NCBI GenBank assembly: GCA_963576725.1
Contig: OY755238.1
Span: forward strand, 23,123,845-23,187,844
Direction: 5' to 3'
Length of the DNA stretch: 64,000 nt
From: Azorinus chamasolen
Taxonomy: Eukaryota; Mollusca; Bivalvia; Cardiida; Solecurtidae
Shown here: positions 54,738 through 64,000 of the stretch, piece after piece
Numbering within the stretch: the stretch's first letter is position 1
How the letters are laid out: each line of letters starts with the position of its first letter
The notes under the pieces: model-generated
The model's database searches: none
The model's input: only the letters and a program-made list of their open reading frames with translations
What the model was told of the DNA's origin: nothing
Translations under genes and position numbers: made by a program

Positions 54738-55725
54738 CATAATAAACTGATTAAATTAATAGAAAAAACCTTTGCCAGAGAAAACAAAATGTTCATTGCT
54801 TGTAATATTCAACGTTCATTCTTTTCGAATTCAGAAGTTGAACATTACACAATGTGGACTTGCCTTGATGTTTGTAGATCTCTTACCTTTCTTTTAGATA
54901 ATATAGTTATGCATTATGGGGATACCATATATCGTCAAGTTGTTGGAATACCCATGGGTACAAATTGTGCCCCTCTTGTTGCAGATTTGTTTTTGTATTG
55001 CTATGAGAGGGATTTTATGCTTGGCTTAAAACATGATACACAGGCCGATATTGTTAATGCTTTTAATAAAACTTCAAGGTATTTAGACGATATTTTGAAT
55101 TTAGATAATCCTTATTTTGAAACTATGATTTACCCAAAATACTTTTTGTTAAACAAAGCGAATAGCTTCATCTTTAGATTTGAATCGTTCAATTACAAAT
55201 GATAAAGTTTCGTCTAAAATACACGATTTTAATTTTAAAATTGTTAATTATCCTTTTCTAGATGGAGATGTGCCCCGTTCTACATCTTATGGGGTTTATA
55301 TTTCTCAACTTATTCGGTTTGCCCGAGCCTTTTCTTTGCTAGAAGATTTTAACAGTCGTAATTTAGTTATAACTGATAAACTTCTTAAGCAAGGTTACAT
55401 ATATCACAAACTTCGGAATACGTTTTCTAAATTTTATTATCGAAATTTACCACTCATTAGTAAATTTAATTGCAATCGCAATCTACGGACATTACTGCAA
55501 CAAAGCATTTCTCAACCAGACTTTTAAGGAGATGTTATCTACAAACTTAGGAAAATTCGGGGTTATATCCATTTTCATGATTTGTTTATAAAACGCATTA
55601 AAACATTTAAGAAGAAAAGCTATGATCCCATCATATTGCAACGCACTGCATGTTTGGTTATCGACCATTTCACAGTCGGTAGCTACGCTTCCCTCTTTGT
55701 TTGCGCGATGACAGGCCGAGAGTAG
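54738..55725 (+). pseudogene. Naiad-Y reverse transcriptase (motif B to C-terminus)
   Basis: The translation begins at HNKLIKLIEKTFARENKMFI. It continues with FLLDNIVMHYGDTIYRQVVG, GIPMGTNCAPLVADLF (motif B) and SRYLDDILNLDNP (motif C). After one frame change near 55160 come ITNDKVSSKI, NYPFLDGDVPRSTSYGVYIS, FNSRNLVITDKLLKQG, then QPDF-stop-GDVIYKLRKIRG, FIKRIKTFKKK and the C-terminus SYASLFVCAMTGRE, ending at TAG 55723-55725. It lacks motif A and everything upstream. The TAA at 55525 and the frame change show decay. It is the best subfamily Y coding template in the window. Confidence 0.75.
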
Positions 55726-55787
55726 TACTCTATGATGGTATACTCTTAAACTCAGATACGGGATGAGCTTATTAGACTCATGTATTA
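55723..55787 (+). promoter_or_regulatory. SECIS-like element of Naiad-Y
   Basis: 65 nt, nearly identical to 1317-1381: UAGUAC/GUAUUA helix I, AUGAU facing AGAC, GGUAUACUC facing GAGCUUAUU (base pairs partly G-U), apical UUAAA. The UAG stop is within helix I. Confidence 0.65.
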
Positions 55788-55887
55788 CTTTTTCCCTGTC
55801 GTGCCCTTAACGGCTTCCCTGCAGGTGCTCTGACTTCAGCAAAGTCATTGAGTACATATTTGACGGATTGTCACAGTTATTATGCTA

Positions 55888-56410
55888 TGCAAAAGTAGTA
55901 AAGTCAAGCAGGCAAAGCCACATACAAGACGCAACCACCACCAAAACACCGATAGACAGCATCACACACACACATACACACACATACACACACAACCACA
56001 CACCCAAACACACACGATATGAACACAGAAAACACCAAACAGACACACAAAAACCGGGGACAAACACTCCACACATGAACAAATCACAAGCACAAAGACG
56101 CAAGGCAAACAAAAAGAAGGGTCACAAAGAGAGTACCGCCTTGGCACGGACAGTAGCAAAAACACCACTGGGGTTTCAACCGGTTTACGGACGTCCTAAC
56201 CTCACACTTCTCTCAAAGTCACCCTAGCTTTACAAATAGTGTAAATAAAGGTATCCTCGCCGGACATACCCACAACATAGACGACGTTGAACACAGGGCA
56301 ACATGTAAAACATATATAGCATAATAACTGTGACAATCCGTCAAATATGTACTCAATGACTTTGCTGAAATCAGAGCACCTGCAGGTAAGCCGTTAAGGG
56401 CACGACAGGG
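55888..56410 (-). mobile_element. Naiad-Y 3' UTR, minus strand, inserted in the copy above
   Basis: Begins with the reversed Y terminus (AAAAGTAGTAAAGTCAAGCA), includes the CACACA-rich part and AAACCGGTTTACGGACGTCC-type core, and ends at AGGGCACGACAGGG. Confidence 0.7.
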
Positions 56411-56526
56411 TTTTAACCCCTGTGGTGTTTTTGCTACTGACCGTGCCAAGGCGGTACTCTCTTTGTCACCCTTCCTTTTGTTTGCCTTGCGTCTTTGTGC
56501 TTGTGAATGTGTTCATGTGTGGAGTG
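56411..56526 (+). mobile_element. Naiad-Y 3' UTR piece, plus strand, joined to the previous
   Basis: TTTTAACCCCTGTGGTG to CATGTGTGGAGTG, same orientation as the host copy. With 55888-56410 it forms one inverted, tail-bearing composite. Confidence 0.65.
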
Positions 56527-56949
56527 TTTTACATGTTGTCATGTGTTCACCGTCTTCTATGTTGTGGGTAAGTCCGGCGGGGATACCTTTATTTACACCA
56601 TTTTTAAAGCAAGGGTGACTTTGAGAGAAGTGTGAGGTTAGGACGCCCGTAAACCGGTTTAAACCCCCTGTGGTGTTTTTGCTACTGACCGTGCCAAGGC
56701 GGTACTCTCTTTGTGATCCTTCCTTTTGTTTGCCTTGCGTCTTTGTGCTTGTGATTTTGTTCATGTGTGGAGTGTTCGTCTATAGTTGTTGTGTGTTTAT
56801 TGGTGTTTTCTGTGTTCATCTCGTGTGTGAGTGTGCGTTGGGTGTATAGTTGTGTGTGGATGTGTGTGTTTGTCATGCTATCTATCGATGTTTTGGTAGT
56901 GGTTGCGTCTTATATGTGGCTTTGCCTGCTTGGCTTTACTACTTTTCCG
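56527..56949 (+). mobile_element. Continuation of the 54738 Naiad-Y copy, 3' UTR
   Basis: TTTTACATGTTGTCATGTGT follows on from GCTATG at 55887 in the uninterrupted copies (for example 16780-16800). It runs through AAACCGGTTTAAACCCC, the hairpin, CCGTGCCAAGGCGG and the Y terminus TACTACTTTTCC at about 56949. Confidence 0.7.
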
Positions 56950-57218
56950 CATATAATGATCAGGTATTTCTATTGTCTGGGTATTCAGTGTTTGGAAAGG
57001 TTTGTGTCCCCATGCTGTAGTCAATTTGCAATATTTGCAAGTGACGGTAGATTGAGGGGTGAATATCTATTTTTATACGATAACCTTCCATAACCTCATA
57101 TCCTATTTTCTGCATTATTCAGTGAACCTTTTCTAGCATGTGAGACGATATGTTTTATCCGGATATGATACTCAATTATTATGCGTTATATTATGAACCG
57201 ATCAATAAGTGCCACGAT

Positions 57219-57380
57219 TATAACCCTTTGCCTGTTTGCAAACACACTGAGTCGAGAACTCGTCAAGATCAAAGCTGTTTGATATTCATCCAATAGTTTT
57301 GCAAAAGCTTGAACGAGCGGAAGTAAGAGACAATTGATCGGTGAAAAGGCAGATACAATTATTAACAGGCACGGGGTTAA
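57219..57380. mobile_element. TTAA-class MITE, about 160 bp
   Basis: Ends AACCCTTTGCCTGTTTGC and AACAGGCACGGGGTTAA are inverted. It holds CTCGTCAAGATCAAAGC-type interior sequence. Confidence 0.5.
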
Positions 57381-58029
57381 GTGAAAATTAGCCAAAGTTG
57401 TATTCATTTATAGAATATATATAAGAGCAGTTTATATGACGTAAACAGTGTAGAAACTAACCTGATGGCTCTAAGAGAAGCCAGATAGGCGTGGTCTGCA
57501 CATATCTGTAACACCAGCATAAGATTTCATTGGGAGTGCAGTGTACATTGCGTGAAAACTAGGCTCAGATTGGTAGAACTCATGAACAAAACAAAACAGA
57601 TCAAAGTTGTAAAGAAAAGAACATCGTATTTTTTTATATACAATGCATACATTTATCATAATAACGCGGATATAATAAAGTATACTTTTATTTGTGTTTC
57701 TTCATGGCTGTCTATATCCTCTGTAATATATTTCAAGCACAATTTCATGATGAATATATTTTAGCAATTTAATAAACCTTACATAATAATATGCCGTTTT
57801 TCTAATATAACGCACATTTAGTTCAATATAGATAGGGTGTACACATATAGAATTGTATTAGCTAAAATGAGACACAAAATGTAAAGTAATAGTACAAACA
57901 AATATCCGATCCGGTAGTTAAACAGCAATGAATTATACAATATTGCTTGGTGGACTCCGTAGAACTATTTATTGCCTGTCCGACGCCGATATGATATTAA
58001 CAGTGCCGTAAAATTAAACCTCAACCAAA
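57381..58029. other. No gene seen
   Basis: Unassigned AT-rich sequence. Confidence 0.3.
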
Positions 58030-58400
58030 CTTGTAATTACGGCTCATGAACAGACTCAATAAAACCGGGTCTGCAATTATCTTAGTTCGCATTGCTGTTT
58101 TTGCTTTCAAAGAATCTCATCTTATCATGATTGATGTACTTTACACCAGCATATGTTAAGTGCTTGTAAAAAGTCGCCCGTACTTCATTATAAGTGTTGT
58201 TATTTATATTCTGGTCCTTCGGAATCATCAATTGTAGTGCTTTAAGTTTTGGAAATTGAATATAGTCTAAGCTGGTGGTGCTAATTGAGCATGAACAGTT
58301 TTGCACTTTTAATTACTGCTCATGAACAGACTCGTTAAAACTGAGTCTGTAATTGTCTCTTATCGCATTGCTGTTTTTGCTTTCGAACGATCTCATCTTA
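58030..58400 (-). repeat. Diverged Sat282 array, about 1.3 units
   Basis: CTCATGAACAGACTCAATAA at about 58043 and a second CTCATGAACAGACTCGTTAA about 275 bp later. GCACTTTTAATTACTGCTCA and GGTCCTTCGGAATCAT are in reversed satellite order. Confidence 0.65.
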
Positions 58401-60055
58401 TCAGGAGTTATCGAAAACAAGATGTGACGCTACATCTTACGCAAGCGTATGATAATACAAAACGTATATGTTTGAGTCATGCACAATACGCCTTACTGAA
58501 ATGTAAATATCGGATGGGCTGGGTGACATGAAGTTTGAGTTTGACACTGAATATGTCACGTTGTGCCAAAGGATTAGAACATAAATGAACTCTACAAGCA
58601 CAGACTCACAGGAAATGAAGAGCGCTGACACACATGTAATTTGCATGCTCAATATCAAGTTAATGTTTGCCTGCAAAGTCCGAGCTCACTGCGACCTAAC
58701 TGACTTTAGCAAACAGACTGTAACCACATGAGACGCCGGATGACTCAATAGTTTGTCAAAACCTTGAACGAATCATACGTAAACATTGTAACCGATATTA
58801 GATTAAATAGACTCCATTTGATAGCAAGCAAATGATTCAAATGTACAATTTTATTATTGCAGTATGTTGTATACATTTAGGTTAACTGTCCAGTTGGAAT
58901 TGAAAATTATTAGAATACAATTTAATTAATTAACTGTGAGAAAATGTCTCCACGATTATCTCAAAATGTATGACGCTGAACATATTTTTAACATATATGT
59001 GCATACTGTTAAACTAGCCTTGTTGCATTTGTCGGTATCGAAGAACAAATACAATCACTGACATCAATGCCCCCCATATGTGTATATACCAAATGGTTTA
59101 CAGCATAGCATGCCGTTTACATAATACAAAGCAGGTCACAGATTCATCGTGTTAAATGATAGAGCGGAAAATTCCAAGGTTGCGTGGATTTTAAATAAGG
59201 CCCACATCTAAATTGGATTACCGCAAAGTGACAATGTCGGGAAGCTGCGACACTGAATAGGCCATAATTATGCCACCGATGGAACATGACATTATTATGG
59301 TGAATGCCACACAATCAACGGAAAACAACAGACCACACAACCAAGACAAGGTGAGAAGGGGTGTCTGGATAAGAGTACAGCGTCAAATATCACAGACTAA
59401 AACTTGTATTGTAAGCTTAACAATTGAAGGTTTAACGTGTAACTAACGTGTCGAGCAACGAATTGTCTTAACCTCGGCATTAAATTTTATGCATGAAGGT
59501 CTGCATTATATAAGCACGTATATATAGTGGTATATGCTTATTGTTTTAGCATATATGTTGTTTGCCTCACATTATCTAGTTGACTACGTGTGAACTACAA
59601 ATATAATTGTGAGCATATAGCAAGTGGCAGTTCCAGATAATCGTGCCAAATGACGAGCTCTCATAGTACCTCTTTATGTTCCTGTTCGATCGTCGATGTA
59701 GGAATGTCTAAATGTAGATCACTACTAGAAGAAAGCCATAGCTAGTGGTGATGTGACATTATCAGTGAAGATTTTCCTGGTCTAGTGTGGTGATCACCAA
59801 AAAAATTATTAATAAACTATTTGAACAAATGATTGATATCACGGACATACTCCTGTGTACTCCTTAAAGGTTAACCAAATCACTTATTGCAATTCAAATC
59901 TAGGTTAGTCTTTCATTTATCGTACTCAATGACATTTACCTGGATCGTTTTAGATTAACATTCAAAACTTCAGAAAGAATCGAATAAAAGTATCATGTCA
60001 CGCAGATACATATAATTAATTAATTGTGGATTAATTCTTTATCAAATATATTCTG
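58401..60055. other. No gene seen
   Basis: Unassigned. 58690-58800 has a weak TTAGCAAACAG...GTCAAAACCTTGAACG motif of the dispersed MITE type. Confidence 0.3.
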
Positions 60056-60320
60056 AAAATGGGTGATCCTTCGAAAGCAAAAGTAAAAATGCAAAAAGAG
60101 AAACGGTTTTATTGAGTCTGTTCATGAGAAGTAATTATAAGCACACACTAATCACGCTCCCTAGCACCGGCTTAAGCAGTATTCATTTTTAAAGCTAATA
60201 ACATCAAAACTAGTGATCCCGAAGGACAAGAATATATAACAACACTGAGAATGAAGTACGAGGCGACTTTTTACGGCTGCAACAAAAACACTTAACACCT
60301 GCTGTTGTGAAGTACATATT
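60056..60320 (+). repeat. Sat282 unit
   Basis: CTGAAAATGGGTGATCCTTC, a shortened GAGAAACGGTTTTATTGAGT, AGCACCGGCTTAAGCAGTAT and ACACTGAGAATGAAGTACG, in unit order. Confidence 0.75.
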
Positions 60321-60469
60321 CACCTTATAGCTATTCTCGGCGTATTTTCGAATACCGTATTTTCGAATACGATAACAAAAATGCAAACACGTTTTGAACC
60401 GTAAGTGTGTAATCATGTAACGTGTGTGACCATGTTCAAGAGTTAGTCTTCTGAAGAAACCTTACAGCG

Positions 60470-60575
60470 TTGACAGGCCAATGGTAGTACTCTATGGTGG
60501 TACACTATTAAACCCGGAGGGGATGAGCTTACCGGACGCATGTATTGCCTTTTCTCTGTCGTGTCCTTAATGGCG
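60470..60575 (+). mobile_element. Naiad-Y fragment around the stop/SECIS
   Basis: ACAGGCCAATGGTAGTACTC at the stop, an AUGG instead of AUGA quartet strand, UUAAA, GGATGAGCTTACC and TTTTCTCTGTCGTGTCCTTA. Non-functional SECIS relic (60485-60547, 63 nt). Confidence 0.6.
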
Positions 60576-60984
60576 TGTCACACTTACCTTTATGTTTGCC
60601 TGTCCATCCGTGGTCACAATTTTGTCCGGATTTCTTCTACTACAGTTGAAATGTTATATTATGTTGAAATGCGCACTTTATATTTCCATTATGCTGAGAA
60701 CAATAAGTTAACTCCCCTCTTTAGTCCCCTTCTAGCGTTTTCTGGTTATCTGGACTTTTGTTGGAAGTGGTTTGAAATCAACTCTATTTAGTACAGATCG
60801 AAATCTAGATACGATACAGCTTAAGTATGATTGTCCGTCTTGTTGAATATTTTTAAGTTATCATAATTTAGTTATAATACTTTAGTTAGAATAATTTTGA
60901 AGTTTAAATTGTTAGTCAAATGTTGAATTGTCCTGACTTTTTTTGAAGTTGTTGGATATATTAACTTTATAATAACCTAAAGCT
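60576..60984. other. No gene seen between two Naiad-Y fragments
   Basis: Unassigned AT-rich sequence that could be an insertion into, or a replacement within, one original Naiad-Y copy. Confidence 0.3.
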
Positions 60985-61275
60985 AAATTTCGATGAGTGA
61001 CAGCTTGACTTTAAGAAGTGTGAGGTTAGGACGTCCGTAAACCGGTTTACATTTGTTTGTCTTGTGTCCTTGTACTTGTGATGTTGTTCATGTATGGAAT
61101 GTTTATCTCTAGTACTTGTGTGTTGTTAATGTTTTCTGTGTTCATCTCGTATATGTGCGTGTGTTTGTGTTGGTGTGGGTATGTGCATGTGTGTGACATG
61201 CTTTCTATCGATGTTTTGGTGGTGGTTGCGTCTTATATGTGGTTTTGCCTGCTTGACTTTACTACCTTTTTTTAT
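60985..61275 (+). mobile_element. Naiad-Y 3' UTR, terminal part
   Basis: GTGTGAGGTTAGGACGTCCG, AAACCGGTTTAC, then directly TTTGTTTGTCTTGTGTCC (hairpin block deleted), the GT-rich part and CTTGACTTTACTACC. Confidence 0.65.
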
Positions 61276-61524
61276 TTAAATCTCAGTCCGGTTGAATATT
61301 TTTTGCCAGAGTTATGACCCTTGAATTTTAATGTTTTCGTCATATTTCCAAATTTCAGGATTTGTGTTAAAAGTGGTTATAGATATTAACTTAATATTTG
61401 GCATAAAACTAAATCTATATGAGTTGTAGATGAAGTTAAAATATCGGTCTGGTTCAATAATTTCGGCAGAGTTCTGGTCTTTTAACTTGATGTTTTTGTG
61501 AAAAGGTACCTAGGTTTCAATTTT
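61276..61524. other. No gene seen
   Basis: CAGAGTTATGACCCTTGAAT-type phrases recall the mollusc tandem-array units at 51765-53540, but no array is built. Confidence 0.35.
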
Positions 61525-62046
61525 TGAAGCCTTCAATGAAACTTCATTCTCAGTGTTGTTATACCTTCTGATCCTTTGAGATCATGAATTTCAGTACTTC
61601 TTGTTCTGAAAATTGAATACCGCTTAAGCCGGTGCTAGGGGGCGTGAGCAGTGTTGCACTTTCAATTACTGTTCATGAACAGACTCAATAAAACCGAGTC
61701 TGCAATTTTCTCTTTTTGTGTTGCAATTTTTGCTCTCAGGGGATTACCTCCCTTCAGAATTTATAATCTTCACAACAGCAGGTGTTAAGTGCTTGTGTGG
61801 CGGCCGTAAAACGTCGCCCCGTACTTCATTCTCAGTGTTGTTATACCTTCTGATCCTTTGAGATCATGAATTTCAGTACTTCTTGTTCTGAAAATTGAAT
61901 ACCGCTTAAGCCGGTGCTAGGGGGCGTGAGCAGTGTTGCACTTTCAATTACTGTTCATGAACAGACTCAATAAAACCGAGTCTGCAATTTTCTCTTTTTG
62001 TGTTGCAATTTTTGCTCTCAGGGGATCACCTCCCTTCAGAATTTAT
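61525..62046 (-). repeat. Sat282 array, about 1.8 units
   Basis: ACTTCATTCTCAGTGTTGTT at 61541 and 61823, 282 bp apart. The units are nearly identical to each other and to 3757-4230. The left end of a Naiad copy follows directly at 62047. Confidence 0.85.
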
Positions 62047-62505
62047 TCTCTATCTTTGGATGATATTTTCAATTTAGATAACCCTTTCTTTGTTAGCATG
62101 ATTCCTGATATTCATCCAAAATAACTCAAATTGCTAAAGCTAAGCCTTCCGATACTTATATACATGCAGTTTTTCTTGATCTAGGCCTTAACATTGACAA
62201 TAAAATTAGCTCTTCCAAAATTTATGACAAAAGACACTTTTGATTTTTGTATCGTAAATTTCCCTCATCTTGACGGAGATGTTCCCCGTGTTTCATCTAA
62301 TGGAGTTTACATATCTCAACTTATTAGTTTCGCTAGAGCTTGTTCTTCTGTTGATGATTTTAACAGTCGAAATATCATTTTAGCTAAAAAGCTGCTTAAG
62401 CAAGGCTATAGATATCATACACTAGAAAGTTTACTCTCTTTCTTATTGGAAAGTACAAGTGCAATCTTAAGGTTCTCCTGCAACACGGTATCTCACATCC
62501 GGAAG
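62047..62505 (+). pseudogene. Naiad-X RT fragment, left half of a split copy
   Basis: It starts at RT motif C (LDDIFNLDNPFF) and runs through NFPHLDGDVPRVSSNGVYIS, FARACSSVDDFNSRNIILAK and LLKQGYRYHTLES to ISHIRK-like codons, where CACATCCGG is followed by the reversed terminus of another Naiad. Frame changes occur near 62120, 62230 and 62420. It is the same element as 63041-63765. Confidence 0.7.
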
Positions 62506-63040
62506 TAGTAGAGTCAAGCAAGAAAAGCCACACACAAAACGTCCCCATCACCAAAACATCAATAGACAGCCAGTAATAGACACACACATGAGATGAATAA
62601 TTCAAACAAGAACAAACGCACAGGTACAAAGACACCAGACCAACACAAAAGTAAGGGTGTACACACACAAACACGCACACACACGTGACAAAAACTATAA
62701 ACATGAACAAATACACAAGTACAAAGACACCAAACAAACAAAAGCAAGGGTTACAAAGATAGTACCGCTTTGGAACGGTCAGTGGCAAAACCACCACTGG
62801 TGGTTTAAACTGGTTTACGGACGTCCTAACCTCACGCTTATCTCAATGCAACCCAAGCTAAACAGACAGTGTAAATAAGGGTATCCCCGCCGAATTTCCC
62901 CCACAACATAGAAGACGTTAAGCACAGTACAAAATGTAAAACATAGCATAACAACTGTGAAAGTCCGTCAGATATGTACTCAATAACTTTGCTGAAGTCG
63001 GTGCAACTGCAGGGAAACCGTTAAGGGCACGACAGAGACA
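62506..63040 (-). mobile_element. Naiad-Y 3' UTR, minus strand, nested in Naiad-X
   Basis: Reversed Y terminus AGTAGTAGAGTCAAGCAAG at the left, GT/CA-rich part, CCACCACTGGTGG hairpin arms, CTGGTTTACGGACGTCC, and ACCGTTAAGGGCACGACAGA at the right. It splits the host codons HPEFYGDVIYKL. Confidence 0.7.
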
Positions 63041-63765
63041 ATTATATATGTGATTTGATTTACAAACTTCGTCAAATTATTGGACATACCCATTTACTCA
63101 ATTTAATCATCAAATATGTTAAACATTTCATTAAAAAGGGATATGATCCTATAGTACTACAACATACTGCATGTATGGCTGGCGACCCTTTTATAGTTGG
63201 CAATCACGCTGCCCTCTGTTCAAGTACACCGACAGGAAAGGCTTAGTACTCTATCAAGGCGCCCTCTCAAATCTGGAAACGGAATGAGGACGTCGGAACT
63301 TTGTACTTTCTCATATTTGCCGTACCCTTTATTACTTTTCTACAGTTACTCGGATTGCAATGCAATAACTGAGTACACTAGCGACAGGTGGACCAGGTTT
63401 TGTTTCACTTAAATATGTTTCCGTTCCACATGCAATTTAACGCTGTGTTTTGTCATCGCTGTTGATGTCGGAGACCGGATATGTTTATTTACTATGTTTG
63501 TCTTTAAGGGTGGAGACATAATAATGGTGAAATTGCACGCACCTAAACGGGTTTAACCCCCATCCACCCCGATTACTATTGTCAATTACCGTTCCAAGGC
63601 GGTACTCCCATCTCCCCCTATTGTTTGTTTTGTCATCGCGCGTCTCTTTGTGTTTTGATAGATATTTATATTTGCTGCTGTGTTTTATTGTTATGGTGTT
63701 ATTCGGGCGGCCATGTGTTTTGTATGTGGTGTTTCCTGCATGACTCATATTAATACGTTTGGAGT
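63041..63765 (+). mobile_element. Naiad-X copy, right half: RT C-terminus, SECIS, 3' UTR
   Basis: The coding part IYKLRQIIGHTHLLNLIIKYVKHFIKK continues as GYDPIVLQHTACMAGDPF and GNHAALCSSTPTGKA and stops at TAG 63244-63246. Then come the SECIS-like hairpin and the X 3' UTR (AAACGGGTTTAACCCCC, CCGTTCCAAGGCGGTACTCC, TTTCCTGCATGACTCATATT). The C-terminal HTAC motif has TGC for Cys. Confidence 0.75.
63244..63308 (+). promoter_or_regulatory. SECIS-like element of Naiad-X, quartet mutated
   Basis: 65 nt. Helix I UAGUAC/GUACUU; helix II GGCG-C-CCUC/GAGG-A-CGUC is the best-paired X version; apical UCAAA; 3' quartet GGAA. The 5' quartet strand reads AUCA instead of AUGA, so this copy is probably dead. 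Confidence 0.6.
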
Positions 63766-64000
63766 TGACACCTCACAAAATAAACAAAGCTGATTGAGCT
63801 TTTTAGATGGCATTGCCTGGCAGCAGCCATACTCTTCTATGAATTTAAATAGTGTAATCCCATTTTTAGGACTTACCATTTTTGTAATAATATCATGAAA
63901 GATTTCATATTTGTGATTGATCTTTGATTGGAGTGATATATTTAATTTAATAAGTATGATATGCAGAATATTGTATGAATATATAGCATATAACATTTTT
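63766..64000. other. No gene seen to the window end
   Basis: Unassigned AT-rich sequence. Confidence 0.3.

Larger units (their letters stand above)
54738..55887 (+). mobile_element. Naiad-Y copy, 5'-truncated, interrupted
   Basis: RT from before motif B, complete C-terminus, intact SECIS-like hairpin, then a 3' UTR cut after TTATGCTATG. The rest of its 3' UTR resumes at 56527 beyond a 639-bp insertion. Confidence 0.8.

Noticed and set aside
1..64000. CRISPR array, operons, bacterial promoters, prophage
   Set aside because: No regularly spaced short repeats with unique spacers and no prokaryotic gene organisation; the window is eukaryotic.

Overview
This window looks like gene-poor, repeat-saturated genomic DNA from an invertebrate, most likely a marine bivalve (heterodont/venerid-type clam). 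The base composition is AT-rich, there are no prokaryotic-style gene rows, and no host protein-coding gene can be recognised with confidence. What can be recognised is transposable elements (mostly dead copies), tandem repeats of mollusc type, MITE-like elements and microsatellites. No rRNA, tRNA gene or CRISPR array was seen.

The dominant resident is one Penelope-like retroelement family, present as about 20 whole or partial copies on both strands. The best copy (7410-10345, minus) reads, in order: a basic N-terminus, a Cys-rich finger, a GIY-YIG nuclease, a linker with a CxC-type motif, and a Penelope-type reverse transcriptase (RT). A GIY-YIG domain BEFORE the RT is the permuted order of the Naiad clade. 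Three 3' UTR subfamilies, labelled here X, Y and Z, occur at 1-2073, 4234-5392, 7192-7310, 7410-10345, 10741-11420, 12746-14079, 15050-15402, 16677-17051, 18375-20070, 20742-23371, 30926-32283, 47371-47872, 50218-50269, 50985-51750, 54738-56949, 60470-61275 and 62047-63765.

The most interesting signal is that these elements look like selenoprotein genes. In the best copy the frame is open for about 640 codons except for four TGA codons, with no TAA or TAG. Two of the four sit exactly at expected metal-binding cysteines: the GIY-YIG zinc knuckle and the CxC motif. The second long copy has TGA at the same CxC position. Just at the stop codon, subfamilies X, Y and Z share a 65-nt hairpin with all SECIS hallmarks (AUGA...GA quartet, 11-nt spacing to an apical AAA, helices I and II). 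Its stems are held by compensatory base changes between subfamilies. Naiads with multiple selenocysteines have been reported from clams and spiders, so the principle is known. The 65-nt element with its overlapping stop codon, the Cys/TGA interchanges and the subfamily structure are read here directly from the sequence.

Other contents: a 282-bp satellite-like repeat (Sat282), often abutting or split by Naiad copies; a 145-bp tandem array (15540-16550) packed with palindromic nuclear-receptor half-sites; 162-bp and 168-bp tandem arrays (33780-34575, 51765-53540); a decayed CR1/Jockey-type LINE (39540-43380, minus); an L1-type ORF1 remnant (46050-46805, minus); a Harbinger-like inverted-repeat element with a second one nested inside (23580-24636); TTAA-flanked and pogo-like MITEs; a tRNA-derived SINE-like unit (20300-20510, minus); and (TA)n, (TAG)n and (GTGC)n microsatellites. 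All coding elements seen here are broken, so the window is a fossil bed rather than a set of working genes.
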